64,000 bases of DNA from Streptomyces massasporeus (GTDB lineage: Bacteria > Actinomycetota > Actinomycetes > Streptomycetales > Streptomycetaceae): positions 372,001 through 436,000 of the forward strand of contig NZ_BMSE01000001.1 of NCBI RefSeq assembly GCF_014648995.1, given 5' to 3'. Each line of letters opens with the position of its first letter. The first letter of the stretch is position 1. Below are positions 20,908 to 29,611 of this stretch, one piece after another. Position numbers and translations under genes: made by a program. Below the pieces are notes generated by a model. It saw only the letters and a list, made by a program, of their open reading frames with translations. It ran no database searches and was not told the origin of the DNA.

Positions 20908-22506
20908 ATGACCGCCGACCAAGCCGCACCCCCGGACGTCGCCGAGCACGTACAGGTTGTGATCGTCGGAGCCGGACCCGTGGGCGTGACCGCAGCCCTG
21001 CTGCTCGCCCGGCGCGGGGTGCGTACCGTCGTCCTCGAACGCCACCGGGACGTCTACCCCCTGCCACGTGCCGTCGCCACCGACGACGAGGTCCGCAGGA
21101 TCCTCCAAGCCGCGGGAATCGCCGACGAGTTCGCCGCCATCGCCCGTCCCGCGCGCGGGCTGCGACTGCTGGACGCCCGGCACCGCACGATCGCCGAGTT
21201 CCGGCGCTCCCCGCAGGGGCACCACGGCTACCCGCAGACCAGCATGTTCGACCAGCCGGAGCTGGAGCGGCTGCTGCGGGACGCGCTGGGCCGCCGCCCG
21301 GAGTGCGAGCTGCGGGGCGGGGTGGAGGTCACGGCGGTCGAGCAGGACGACAGAGGCCCGGTCCGCGTCACCTATCGCGACGACGAGGGCGAGCACCTGC
21401 TGCGCGCCGAGGCCGTCCTGGGCTGCGACGGCGCGGGCAGCCTCACCCGCACCGCGATCGGGGCGAGCTGGGAGGACCTGCGCTTCGAGGAGCACTGGAC
21501 CGTCATCGACGCGACGACGAAAGCAGCCGTCCGCTCCTGGGAAGGCGTCGACCAGGTCTGCGACCCGCACCGCCCGGCGACCTTCATGCGCATCAGCGAG
21601 GACCGCTACCGCTGGGAGTTCCGGCTGGGCCAGGGAGAGGAACTCGACGACAGGCGGCTGCGCGAACTGGTCGCCCCCTGGGTGGACCTCGCCTGCGTCG
21701 ACGACTTCCACGTCGTCCGGCAGGCCCAGTACACCTTCCGGGCGCGCGTCGCCGACCGCTGGCGCCAGGGCAGGGTCTTCCTGCTCGGTGACGCCGCCCA
21801 CCTCACCCCGCCGTTCGTCGGACAGGGCCTGTGCTCGGGTCTGCGGGATGCCTACAACCTGTCCTGGAAGCTCGCTCGTGTTCTGCGACAGGGAGGCGAC
21901 GAGCGGCTGTTGGACACCTACGAGCGCGAACGCAAGCCGCACGCCCGCCACGTGATCCGCCTCGCGGTGGCCACCGGCTGGGCCATGACCGGTGGCCAGG
22001 ACCGCGCGGCCGCCCTGCGCCGCGCCGCCGTCGCCGCGACCTGCCGCATCCCAGGCGTGACGGGAGTGGCGAGCCGGGACCTCAGCCGCCCACTGCCCGT
22101 GGGTCCGCTGATACGCCGCAGCCGGCTCGGCGGTACGTTCTGCCCGCAGCCCCGCGTGACGACCCAGGACGGACAACAGGTCCGTATCGACGACATCCTC
22201 GGGGACTCCTTCGCCGTACTGACCGCGGTGCCACTGCCGCCCGCACTGCGCGCGCTCACCGACGGACTCGTCGCCCGGGTCGTCGACGTACACGCCTCGG
22301 GTGATGACGGCACCCTCGCCGCCTGGCTGCGCGCGGGCCGTGCCGACGCCGTCCTGCTGCGCCCCGACCGCGTCGTCCTGGACGTCGTCCCGGCGGGCGG
22401 CGGCGACTTCACGGACACCGCCGCCTGGGCGCCCCTGCTGTGCACCACCCGCGGGCCCGCCGCACCGCCCGTGTCCACCCCCCTGCTGAGGAGCACCGCG
22501 CGATGA
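20908..22506 (+). CDS. FAD-dependent aromatic hydroxylase (MhpA-like)
   Basis: 532 residues of the class A flavoprotein monooxygenase family, closest in layout to 3-(3-hydroxyphenyl)propionate hydroxylase. GAGPVG at 21-26 binds FAD ADP, DG motif region is LGCDGAGSLTRT, and GDAAHLTPPFVGQGLCSGLR binds the FAD ribityl chain. The C-terminal thioredoxin-like domain is present from about 430. It should add a hydroxyl to a phenolic substrate to give the catechol or hydroquinone opened by the dioxygenase. 19 bp after the FAH gene. Confidence 0.88.
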   Translation: MTADQAAPPDVAEHVQVVIVGAGPVGVTAALLLARRGVRTVVLERHRDVYPLPRAVATDDEVRRILQAAGIADEFAAIARPARGLRLLDARHRTIAEFRRSPQGHHGYPQTSMFDQPELERLLRDALGRRPECELRGGVEVTAVEQDDRGPVRVTYRDDEGEHLLRAEAVLGCDGAGSLTRTAIGASWEDLRFEEHWTVIDATTKAAVRSWEGVDQVCDPHRPATFMRISEDRYRWEFRLGQGEELDDRRLRELVAPWVDLACVDDFHVVRQAQYTFRARVADRWRQGRVFLLGDAAHLTPPFVGQGLCSGLRDAYNLSWKLARVLRQGGDERLLDTYERERKPHARHVIRLAVATGWAMTGGQDRAAALRRAAVAATCRIPGVTGVASRDLSRPLPVGPLIRRSRLGGTFCPQPRVTTQDGQQVRIDDILGDSFAVLTAVPLPPALRALTDGLVARVVDVHASGDDGTLAAWLRAGRADAVLLRPDRVVLDVVPAGGGDFTDTAAWAPLLCTTRGPAAPPVSTPLLRSTAR

Positions 22507-24497
22507 CCACGCCGTACGCAAATCCCTGTTGGAGCCCGGACCCGGAGTCCGCCGCACGCAGCCGGATCGCGGACTTCGGCCGCTGGGCAGCCCGGCACCG
22601 GGGCGTCGAAGCCGACCTCACCGACTACGCTGCCCTGCACCGCTGGTCGGTCACCGACCTGGAAGGCTTCTGGGGCGCGGTCTGGGAGTACTTCGACATC
22701 GACGCGGACACTCCGTACGAGCGGGTCCTGGCCGAAGAGACCATGCCCGGCGCCCGCTGGTTCACCGGCGCCACCCTCAACTACGCCCACCACGCCCTGC
22801 GCAACCTCGCCGACGATGACGTGGCGATCGTCGCCCTGGACGAGACCGGCTCCGGATACGAGGTCACCGGCAAGCGGCTGCGCGCCCAGGTCGCCTCGGT
22901 CGCCGCCGCCCTGCGCGATCTGGGCGTCGGCCAGGGCGACCGCGTGGTCGGCTACCTGCCCAACACCCCGCACACGATCACCGCCTTCCTCGCCGCCGCC
23001 AGCCTCGGCGCCGTGTGGTCGGTGTGCGGGCAGGACTACGCCCCCAAGGCCGCCGCCGACCGCTTCGCCCAGCTCGAACCCACCGTCCTGATCGGCGCCG
23101 ACGGCTACCTCTTCAACGGCACCACACACGACCGCCGCGAGGCCGTCCTGGAACTGGCCCGCGCGCTGCCCACCCTGAAGGCGACTGTGCTGGTGGATCA
23201 CGTGGGCCTGCCGGGGCTCTCGTCGAACTACCCGTCGCTGGTCCTGCCGTGGGAGGAAGCGGCGACGCGCACCGAGCAACTCACCTGTCTCCCCGTGCCG
23301 TTCGACCACCCCCTGTGGGTGGTCTTCTCCTCCGGCACGACCGGCCTGCCCAAGGGCATCGTCCACGGCCACGGCGGCGTCCTCCTTGAGCACCTCAAGA
23401 CCCTCGCCCTCCAGTCCGACCTCGGCCCCGGCGACCGCCTCCTCTGGTACACCACCACCCACTGGATGATGTGGAACCTCGTCGTCTCCACCCTCCTGAC
23501 GGGTGCCACGACCTGCACCTACGACGGCAGCCCGGCCCTGCTGGCCAAGCCGGACATCCTCTGGGAGCTGGCGGCCCGCCACCGTGTCACCCTCTTTGGC
23601 ACCAGCCCTCAATACCTGCTGGGCATGGAAAAGTTCGGCATCGACCCGTCCGTCCACGACCTGTCGGCGATCCGCGCCGTGGGCTGCACCGGCTCCGCCC
23701 TGCCGGCGTCCGTCTACCCGTGGGTCCGCGAGCACGTCGGGGACGGCGTCCAGCTGGCTTCCATCAGCGGCGGCACGGACGTCGTCTCCGGCTTCGCCGG
23801 CGGTGCGCCCACCGTTCCCGTCCGGGCGGGCGAGCTGTCCGCGCCCTATCTGGGCGTCGCGCTGGCCGCGTACGACGAGGAGGGCCACCCGGTCGTGGAC
23901 GAGGTGGGTGAACTGGTCGTCACCCGCCCTATGCCGTCCATGCCGCTGTACTTCTGGAACGACCCCGACGGCCGCCGCTACCGCGACGCCTACTTCTCCA
24001 CATACGACGGCGTATGGCGGCACGGCGACTGGATCACGCTCACGCGACACGGCTCGGTGATCGTGCACGGCCGCTCCGACAGCACGCTGAACCGCAACGG
24101 CGTACGGCTGGGCAGCGCCGACATCCACGACGTGGTCGAGCGGCTTCCAGAGATCGCGGAGGCGCTGGTCATCGGCGCGGAGGAGCCGGACGGCGGCTAC
24201 TGGATGCCTCTGTTCGTGGTCCTTGCGCCGGGTGCCGAACTGGATGACGCCCTGCGCGGCCGCATTCGCGAGGCCATCCGCACCGGTGCCTCGCCCCGTC
24301 ACGTCCCCGACGAGATCATCGAGGTGCCGGCCGTCCCGCACACCCGCACCGGGAAGAAACTGGAGGTTCCGGTCAAACGCCTGCTCCAGGGCGCCCCGGT
24401 CGAGCAGGTCGTCAACCCGGCTGCCGTGGACAACCCCGACCTGATCGAGCACTACGCCCGCCTCGGCGCCGAACGCCGCGCTCAGCGACTCGGCTAG
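22503..24497 (+). CDS. Acetoacetate-CoA ligase
   Basis: 664 residues of the acetoacetyl-CoA synthetase branch of the acyl-CoA synthetase (ANL) superfamily. It has the N-terminal ACAS block, the P-loop SSGTTGLPKGIVHGHGG near 276, the adenylate motif HWMMWNLVVSTLLTGATTC, GRSDSTLNRNGVRLGSADI, and the catalytic Lys near the end in RTGKKLEVPVKR. Overlaps the hydroxylase stop (ATGA), with GGAG 9 nt upstream. Its presence suggests that the pathway releases acetoacetate or a similar 3-oxoacid, which is activated for thiolysis. Specificity within the family is inferred from overall similarity. Confidence 0.88.
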   Translation: MTTPYANPCWSPDPESAARSRIADFGRWAARHRGVEADLTDYAALHRWSVTDLEGFWGAVWEYFDIDADTPYERVLAEETMPGARWFTGATLNYAHHALRNLADDDVAIVALDETGSGYEVTGKRLRAQVASVAAALRDLGVGQGDRVVGYLPNTPHTITAFLAAASLGAVWSVCGQDYAPKAAADRFAQLEPTVLIGADGYLFNGTTHDRREAVLELARALPTLKATVLVDHVGLPGLSSNYPSLVLPWEEAATRTEQLTCLPVPFDHPLWVVFSSGTTGLPKGIVHGHGGVLLEHLKTLALQSDLGPGDRLLWYTTTHWMMWNLVVSTLLTGATTCTYDGSPALLAKPDILWELAARHRVTLFGTSPQYLLGMEKFGIDPSVHDLSAIRAVGCTGSALPASVYPWVREHVGDGVQLASISGGTDVVSGFAGGAPTVPVRAGELSAPYLGVALAAYDEEGHPVVDEVGELVVTRPMPSMPLYFWNDPDGRRYRDAYFSTYDGVWRHGDWITLTRHGSVIVHGRSDSTLNRNGVRLGSADIHDVVERLPEIAEALVIGAEEPDGGYWMPLFVVLAPGAELDDALRGRIREAIRTGASPRHVPDEIIEVPAVPHTRTGKKLEVPVKRLLQGAPVEQVVNPAAVDNPDLIEHYARLGAERRAQRLG

Positions 24498-24956
24498 GCG
24501 CTTTCGTTTGGATCACCGTGCGGACCAGCGGAAGATGCCTGCGATGTGGAGTCCGGCCAGGTAGTTGGTGTCCGCCTCGGGATCGGCCGATGGCGTGGTC
24601 GGCCGGTTCACGTGCCGGGGCCCCTTCTGCTGGCCCCGGCCGCGTGCTGGTGAGCGCGCACGATCCTGGAGGCCGCACGACACCAGGGGCTTCCCCCCGG
24701 GGGCCCGGGGATTCGGCGGCGTTAGGTTGTCGGTCGTGGGAACGGAACGACGTTGTCGGAGCGGCAGCGGAGCCTTCTCGAAGTTGAACGTTCGCGCCTC
24801 GTGGTCCCGTTGCAGATGCACGGCGAGCACCTGGGGCATGCCGGGGTGTCCCCAGGTCGCGGTGCGGTCGAACAGGACACACCTTCTCTGCACTTCACTC
24901 TGCGGCGTGAACAGGTGAGGGTGGGCGCGCCTGGACGATCGACTTGTATGTCACTA
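24498..24956. other. Stretch between operon and IS630 copy 3, no supported gene
   Basis: A 126-codon minus-strand frame at 24513-24893 lacks a ribosome site and has Pro/Arg-rich, non-family-like sequence; it was not called. No terminator-type hairpin was recognised directly after 24497. Confidence 0.4.
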
Positions 24957-26079
24957 GTGACCTGAGTCGGAGATTCATCATTGGTTGGGCATGAGTTGTC
25001 CGGGTCCGAAGATTCCGCCGTTGTCGGTCACTGATGCCCAACGGGCCGCGCTGGAGGGGTGGGTCCGTCGCCGCACGACGGCCCAGGCTCTGGCTCAGCG
25101 GTCGCGGATCGTGCTGGAGTGCGCCGAGAGGCACTCGATCATGGAGATGTCCCGTCGGCTGGGGATCACTGCGGACACAGTCCGCACGTGGCGGCGCCGC
25201 TTCCTCGAACGGGGCCTGGACGGCTTGTGTGACGACCCGCGTCCGGGCGTCCCGCGCAAGATCACCGACGCGGATGTCGAGCGGGTCATCGTCAAGACGC
25301 TCGAGGAGAGGCCGAAGAACGCCACCCACTGGTCGACCAGATCGATGGCGGCGGCCACCGGCATGTCACAGTCCGCGATCTCGCGGATCTGGCGGGCCTT
25401 CGCCCTTGCTCCGCACCGGTCGCAGACGTTCAAGCTGTCCACCGACCCGCTGTTCATCGACAAGGTCCGCGACGTCGTCGGCCTCTACCTCGACCCGCCG
25501 GAGAAGGCACTGGTGCTCTGTGTGGACGAGAAGTCGCAGATCCAGGCCCTGGACCGGTCCCAGCCCGTGCTGCCGATGATGCCCGGCGTCCCCGAACGCC
25601 GCAGCCACGACTACGTCCGCGCCGGCACCACCACCCTGTTCGCAGCCCTGGAAGTGGCCACCGGCAAGGTCATCGGCTCGCTTCACCGCCGCCACCGGGC
25701 CGCGGAGTTCAAGAAGTTCCTCGCCAAACTCGACAAGGAGGTTCCAGCCGACCTCCAGGTCCACCTGATCCTCGACAACTACGCGACCCACAAGACACCC
25801 GACATCAAGAAGTGGCTGCTGGCCCATTCCCGGTTCCACCTGCACTTCACGCCCACCAGCGCGTCTTGGCTGAACCTAGTCGAGCGATGGTTCGCCGAAC
25901 TGGCCCAAAAGAAGCTCAAGCGCGGGGGCCACCGCTCCGTCCAAGCCCTCGAACGCGAAATCCGCGGCTGGCTCGCCGACTGGAACGACAATCCACGACC
26001 GTTCGTCTGGACAAAGACCGCCGACGAGATCCTCGACAAAGTCGCCACCTACTGCCGACGAATCTCTGACTCAGATCAC
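24957..26079 (+). mobile_element. IS630-family element, copy 3
   Basis: 1123 bp, same orientation as copies 1 and 2. The left end GTGACCTGAGTCGGAGATTC follows TA 24955-24956. The right end (complement GTGATCTGAGTCAGAGATTC) is followed by CAG and not TA, so the target duplication is lost or mutated on that side. Confidence 0.88.
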
Positions 26080-26085
26080 CAGTAG
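24991..26085 (+). CDS. IS630-family DDE transposase, intact
   Basis: 364 residues, diverged at many positions from copy 1 but with all motifs: CVDEKS, ILDNYATHK and WLNLVERWFAEL. Because the right flank is CAGTAG and not TAG, the protein gains one Gln before the stop, again supplied by flanking DNA. ATG 24991 was preferred over the in-frame TTG 24985. Confidence 0.93.
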   Translation: MSCPGPKIPPLSVTDAQRAALEGWVRRRTTAQALAQRSRIVLECAERHSIMEMSRRLGITADTVRTWRRRFLERGLDGLCDDPRPGVPRKITDADVERVIVKTLEERPKNATHWSTRSMAAATGMSQSAISRIWRAFALAPHRSQTFKLSTDPLFIDKVRDVVGLYLDPPEKALVLCVDEKSQIQALDRSQPVLPMMPGVPERRSHDYVRAGTTTLFAALEVATGKVIGSLHRRHRAAEFKKFLAKLDKEVPADLQVHLILDNYATHKTPDIKKWLLAHSRFHLHFTPTSASWLNLVERWFAELAQKKLKRGGHRSVQALEREIRGWLADWNDNPRPFVWTKTADEILDKVATYCRRISDSDHQ

Positions 26086-26134
26086 CGCTTCGTTACGTTG
26101 AGTGATCTCGGCTGATCGTGGACAGCTTCCCGGA

Positions 26135-26986
26135 GTGAGGTTGGGGGAAGTGGAACGGCTCCGGGGCGAGTTGGCGGAGTTCGTTGCCGATGTGTTCGGG
26201 TCGTTTCCGCGTCGGGATCAGCGGCGGTGGGGCGAGTGTTACCTGCGGGGCCTGATGCTGGATGGTCGGCGCAAGTCGATCCAGCCGATGGCCGGGCGGC
26301 TGCCGGACGGGAACATGCAAGCCCTGCAGCAGTTCGTGAACCAGTCGCCGTGGGATCCGCTGCCGGTCAGGCAGCGGATCGCCGAGCGGCTGTCCGAAGT
26401 CGTCAGGCCCGAGGTGTGGGTCATCGACGATGTGTCGTTCCCCAAGTGCGGCAAGGCGTCGGTGGGGGTGGCCCGCCAGTACTGCGGAGCGGTCGGCAAA
26501 CGGGCGAACTGCCAGGTCGCGGTCAGTGTCCATGCTGCCACCGACACTGCCTCGTGCCCGTTGGACTGGCAGTTGTATCTGCCGCGTGAGCGGACGGACG
26601 AACCGGACCGGTGCCGCAGGGCAGGAGTCCCCGGCGACGTGGTGCACCAGGAGAAGTGGCGTCTTACACTCGGTCTCCTGGACACACTCGCCGAGTGGCA
26701 GTTGAAGGCGCCGGTCGTGGTCGCTGACGCCGGCTACGGCGTCAGCACCCCGTTCCGGCTCGGTCTGACGGAGCGAGGGCTGTCCTATGTCCTGGCCCTG
26801 AACGGGAAAGAAGTCGCCCACCCGGAGGACGTCGAGCCGCACCAGCCGGCTTACGGCGGGCTCGGACCGCCCACCCTTGCCCGCTACCGCACCCCACCGC
26901 GAGCCGTCTGCGTCCTCGCGGCGGAGACCCTCGGCTGGCGGACACCCGCCGAGCTCTTCGCTAGGCTCGTCGCAACACTTGAGTGA
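26135..26986 (+). pseudogene. IS701-family transposase head joined to an IS30-like tail
   Basis: The first 270 or so codons are IS701-type: LAEFVADVFGSFPRRDQRRW, RPEVWVIDDVSFPKCGK (first Asp), VVVADAGYGVSTPFR (second Asp). At about 26927 the sequence switches to TLGWRTPAELFARLVATLE and stops, which is the kind of C-terminus seen in IS30-type transposases. The IS701 catalytic Glu region is therefore missing. Open frame extends up to GTG 26102; GTG 26135 or 26150 is the likely original start. Confidence 0.75.
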
Positions 26987-27121
26987 TCGCGTGTTGCGAT
27001 GATCGCCAGAATCCGCCGGTCCGCCGCGACTTGGTCAATGCAACACCCCTCAGGGTCTGGTGCTGCGACCACCTCTAGAACCCAAGCTGTCGTCCGGGGC
27101 CATCGAAAAGTGTCGAAGCCA

Positions 27122-27545
27122 GGCGAGCGTGCCGTCCAGGAGGACGAAGTCCGGATTCTGCTGGCGTAGGACCTTCAGCAGGCCCGGTGCACGGTCGGCG
27201 AGGAGGTCGATGACTGTGCTGGTGTAGGCGTGGGCGGCGGACTCGCTGATCCCGAACCCGGCAGCGACTTTCGCCAGGTGTGCTCGCGCAGGTACACCAG
27301 TGCCACTGTCGCGCGCTGGGACGGACGGAGCTTGCAGCGGCGGTCACCCTCACGGGTGACGATGAGCATGGTGACCCACTCCACGAGCGCATGTGGCAGG
27401 TCGAGTGCGGCAGGATAGACGACCAACGAGGCCCCTGACCAGCGTGGTTGAGACGTCAGACATCTCGATCAACTGCCCGGGGGCCTCGCTCGTTGCGCTT
27501 CACGGACCATCACCCGATCGGTGGCCCGCCCGAAGAAGCTCAGTG
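27122..27545 (-). mobile_element. IS5-family remnant A (5' 424 bp), inverted relative to B
   Basis: On the minus strand it starts CACTGAGCTTCTTCGGGC at 27545 and matches copy B (30169-30592) over 424 bp with only a few mismatches seen. It encodes MVVYPAALDLPHALVEWVTM onward from TTG 27426, with a frameshift at HTWRKS, and is cut off after LLDGTLA at 27122, where foreign sequence begins. No catalytic region is left. Confidence 0.88.
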
Positions 27546-28077
27546 CCTCTGGGTGGGTACACGAGCGCCCCCGGCCGGTTGCGGGGCCGGGGGCGGTGCC
27601 TGGGGTGACTTCGACGAGTGGGCAGCCGTCGGCTGCTCGGCCAAAGTGCGAGACCTGACGGGGTTTTGCAATCGGCTGCGGGGTTGGTGGGTGGTGAAAG
27701 TGAGCGGTATGTCGCGCGCTCACCACTACCGGTAGTTGTCCTCTCTACCCAGCCATAGACCGGGGGGAGGGGAACACGCGCACGCGTATCTGATCCCCGC
27801 ATGACGTGGTCACCCGACGGGATGGTGGAGCCCGTCGTAGCAGCCTCGGCGGGGGACTCGGTAACCCCCTGGGGACCTGGCGGCCCTGGGCCGGCGCCTT
27901 CATCACCGTCTGGTGGGCGGCTGACCGCCCTCCCAGCCATCGCCTGACCGACCGACACTAGCCCCGACGAGAACCGAAGAGGAGAGGACCGCACCACCCC
28001 GGGAGACACGGGCGCTCCGCTGGGCCGATCAACGACCGACGGTCCCAGCTGACGAATCGAGGCTGGACTTCAGAAGG
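27546..28077. other. Non-coding side of the bacteriocin island
   Basis: No convincing gene. It contains a perfect 11-bp stem-loop at 27566-27595 (CGCCCCCGGCC arms), GTGAGCG/CGCTCAC arms at 27700-27723, the 12-bp palindrome ACTACCGGTAGT at 27724-27735, and one copy of a 36-bp direct repeat at 27817-27852. Confidence 0.5.
27817..27852 (+). repeat. 36-bp direct repeat, left copy
   Basis: Begins ACGGGATGGTGGAGCCCGTC. The second copy is at 30085-30120 with one mismatch (A/G at position 23). The two flank the bacteriocin and membrane protein genes inside the inverted IS5 copies. Confidence 0.85.
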
Positions 28078-28689
28078 TCACAAGGGCGAAGTGTCCCTTC
28101 TGGCGCGGCGCTGATCAGACTCCGCGGAACGAATACGCCGAGAGTGCCACCGACTCTGGATGGCGTGAATTACTAGAGCCAAAGCAACAGCGCCCGCGAT
28201 GAACCGAATAATATTCCAAGTAATTCCAAGGACCGCACGTTGCCCATCCTCCTCTACAGCCAGTTGCATGGAGGTCTCGAAAAGTGCTACGAGCGGAACA
28301 ACCAGTCGGAATGGGAGACCGCCGACACTTGGAATTCGCGCCAGGTTACCCAAGAGCCCGACGGGTGCCCCAAGGACAAAAGCCGCCATTCCCCATACAA
28401 GCATACTGGAGTAATTTACCTCGCCGGTGGCGCCAGATTCCAGTCCGGCCGAGATGGTGGGGCTCAGGTCCTTGAATACATAGTATGTGACCACGCCGAT
28501 AGCCAACCCCAAAGAGGACAGCAACGCTGACTCAATTTTGGATCGGCCGAAATAGCCCACCAAGAACGCATAACAGACCCACGACCACCCATCGGAAAAA
28601 ACAACATTCAGGGAGGCGCAAACGGGATTGCCCCATTTTTCGGTAAGGGGACCCGCTAGTCCAAGTAGAAAACCGATCCCGGGGGGCAC
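28078..28689 (-). CDS. Polytopic membrane protein (DUF6518-like), possible immunity factor
   Basis: 203 residues with about six hydrophobic helices (for example WSWVCYAFLVGYFGRSK, LGLAIGVVTYYVFK, VWGMAAFVLGAPVGLLG, IIRFIAGAVALALVIHAI) and a basic tail with RRIRSAESDQRRARR. The pattern resembles DUF6518 proteins of Streptomyces; that assignment is from memory of the family and moderate. GC is clearly lower than in neighbours. It follows the lactococcin 972-like gene on the same strand after 178 bp that hold two hairpins. An immunity role is only inferred from position. Start GTG 28689 lacks a good ribosome site. Confidence 0.7.
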   Translation of the reverse strand: MPPGIGFLLGLAGPLTEKWGNPVCASLNVVFSDGWSWVCYAFLVGYFGRSKIESALLSSLGLAIGVVTYYVFKDLSPTISAGLESGATGEVNYSSMLVWGMAAFVLGAPVGLLGNLARIPSVGGLPFRLVVPLVALFETSMQLAVEEDGQRAVLGITWNIIRFIAGAVALALVIHAIQSRWHSRRIRSAESDQRRARRDTSPL

Positions 28690-28765
28690 TGCGAGCGGCG
28701 CAACACGAGTGCGCGGAAAGTGTGCGATTTCTTCTTCCCTGTTCCGTGATTAATTCAAAGTAGGA

Positions 28766-28842
28766 GGTGGCGCCACTCGGATACTGCGCAGCCGACGGAA
28801 CAGACCCGAGTGGCGCACCAACCTACCCTTTAGCGAAAGGGT
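28766..28842 (-). terminator. Two hairpins between bacteriocin and membrane protein genes
   Basis: ACCCTTT-AGCG-AAAGGGT (28825-28842) lies 26 nt past the bacteriocin stop and looks like a terminator. A second 14-bp stem with one bulge (28766-28780 with 28806-28819) follows. They could limit transcription into the membrane protein gene. Confidence 0.7.
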
Positions 28843-28867
28843 GACCGCGTCATGCGGGGATCAGAAT

Positions 28868-29362
28868 CTACTCATCAAGACTGTAGAAGGTTTCACAGGT
28901 GTAGGCACCGCCCCCTGTCCGGTTGGCATAGGAGGTTTTGCCAGCGGCCGCGTAAGCGCTCCCCTTCAATGCGCCAATCTTGACCGAGGAATGGTGCATT
29001 TTAGTGCCGTGGTAGTAGTTCGAGTAGCAGTACTTACCGTCGGTGGTCAGCTCGTAGCCGTAGCACCAATTTCCGCCACTGGCACCGATGCAGCCCTGCG
29101 CCGTAGCAGGAGAATTGTCTATGTTGATCACCATCGCACCCCATTTTGAGGGGTTACCCAGCTCTGCAGGCGGCTTTGTCCCGTCACCACGCTTATGGAA
29201 GGTGACTTGGCCGATCTTGGAACCATCCGCGGCGACGACAGTGCCGTTCGCCGTAACGGTGGCGGCCTGAGAGGCGTCTGCGGCCGCCGGTGTAGCGAAG
29301 CTAAATGCTGCGAGTGCCACGCTCACAAAGCCGAGAACGATCGATCTGCCGGATATCCTCAC
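28868..29362 (-). CDS. Lactococcin 972-like secreted bacteriocin
   Basis: 164 residues. Signal peptide 1-28 or so (VLGFVSVALAAFSFATPAAA). Residues 97-164 match the lactococcin 972 pattern: GNWCYGYELTTDGKYCYSNY, YHGTKMHHSSVKIG, AAAGKTSYANRTGG, and an aromatic end. Lactococcin 972 is a Sec-exported bacteriocin that blocks septum formation by binding lipid II. This version has four Cys (91, 100, 112, 156) and an extra mature N-terminal segment of about 60 residues. GTG 29362 has GGGGAGG 6 nt upstream. Codon use is less G/C-rich than the neighbours, suggesting transfer. Usual family immunity partners (large membrane protein plus ABC ATPase) are absent. Confidence 0.82.
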   Translation of the reverse strand: MRISGRSIVLGFVSVALAAFSFATPAAADASQAATVTANGTVVAADGSKIGQVTFHKRGDGTKPPAELGNPSKWGAMVINIDNSPATAQGCIGASGGNWCYGYELTTDGKYCYSNYYHGTKMHHSSVKIGALKGSAYAAAGKTSYANRTGGGAYTCETFYSLDE

Positions 29363-29376
29363 GGTATTCCTCCCCT

Positions 29377-29395
29377 AACTCCCCCAGTGGGAGTT
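29377..29395 (-). promoter_or_regulatory. 5' UTR hairpin next to the bacteriocin ribosome site
   Basis: AACTCCC-N5-GGGAGTT ends about 6 nt before the GGGGAGG ribosome site on the transcript of the minus-strand gene. It may stabilise the mRNA or control translation. Confidence 0.45.
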
Positions 29396-29446
29396 TGCGT
29401 AATGATCTTGGGAGAGGGAATGGGTAGCAGTCAATAGCCTCGATAT

Positions 29447-29470
29447 GGACTGTCCGAAAAAGGACTGTCC
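29447..29470. promoter_or_regulatory. Paired palindromes upstream of the bacteriocin gene
   Basis: GGACTGTCC occurs at 29447-29455 and 29462-29470, 15 bp apart. Each is a palindrome around the central T. Located 85-108 bp upstream of the start, a likely operator position. Confidence 0.4.
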
Positions 29471-29611
29471 GTAAAGGGCTGTAGTGCAGCATTCGGCTGG
29501 ATGTGGTCAGTTCGCCGTCCTTGAACTGGACTTTTGTGGGCCTACGGTACGGGTCAGAGCCTCGCGACCCGTACTGGATTTTCCCGACGTAGTGCTCCCC
29601 ACGAGATGGGG

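Noticed and set aside
24513..24893. 126-codon minus-strand frame before IS630 copy 3
   Set aside because: Irregular composition, no ribosome site, no family similarity that I can see.
27500..28009. 169-codon minus-strand frame beside IS5 remnant A
   Set aside because: Runs into the IS5 repeat and a terminator-type hairpin; Arg/Pro/Ser-rich shadow-like sequence.
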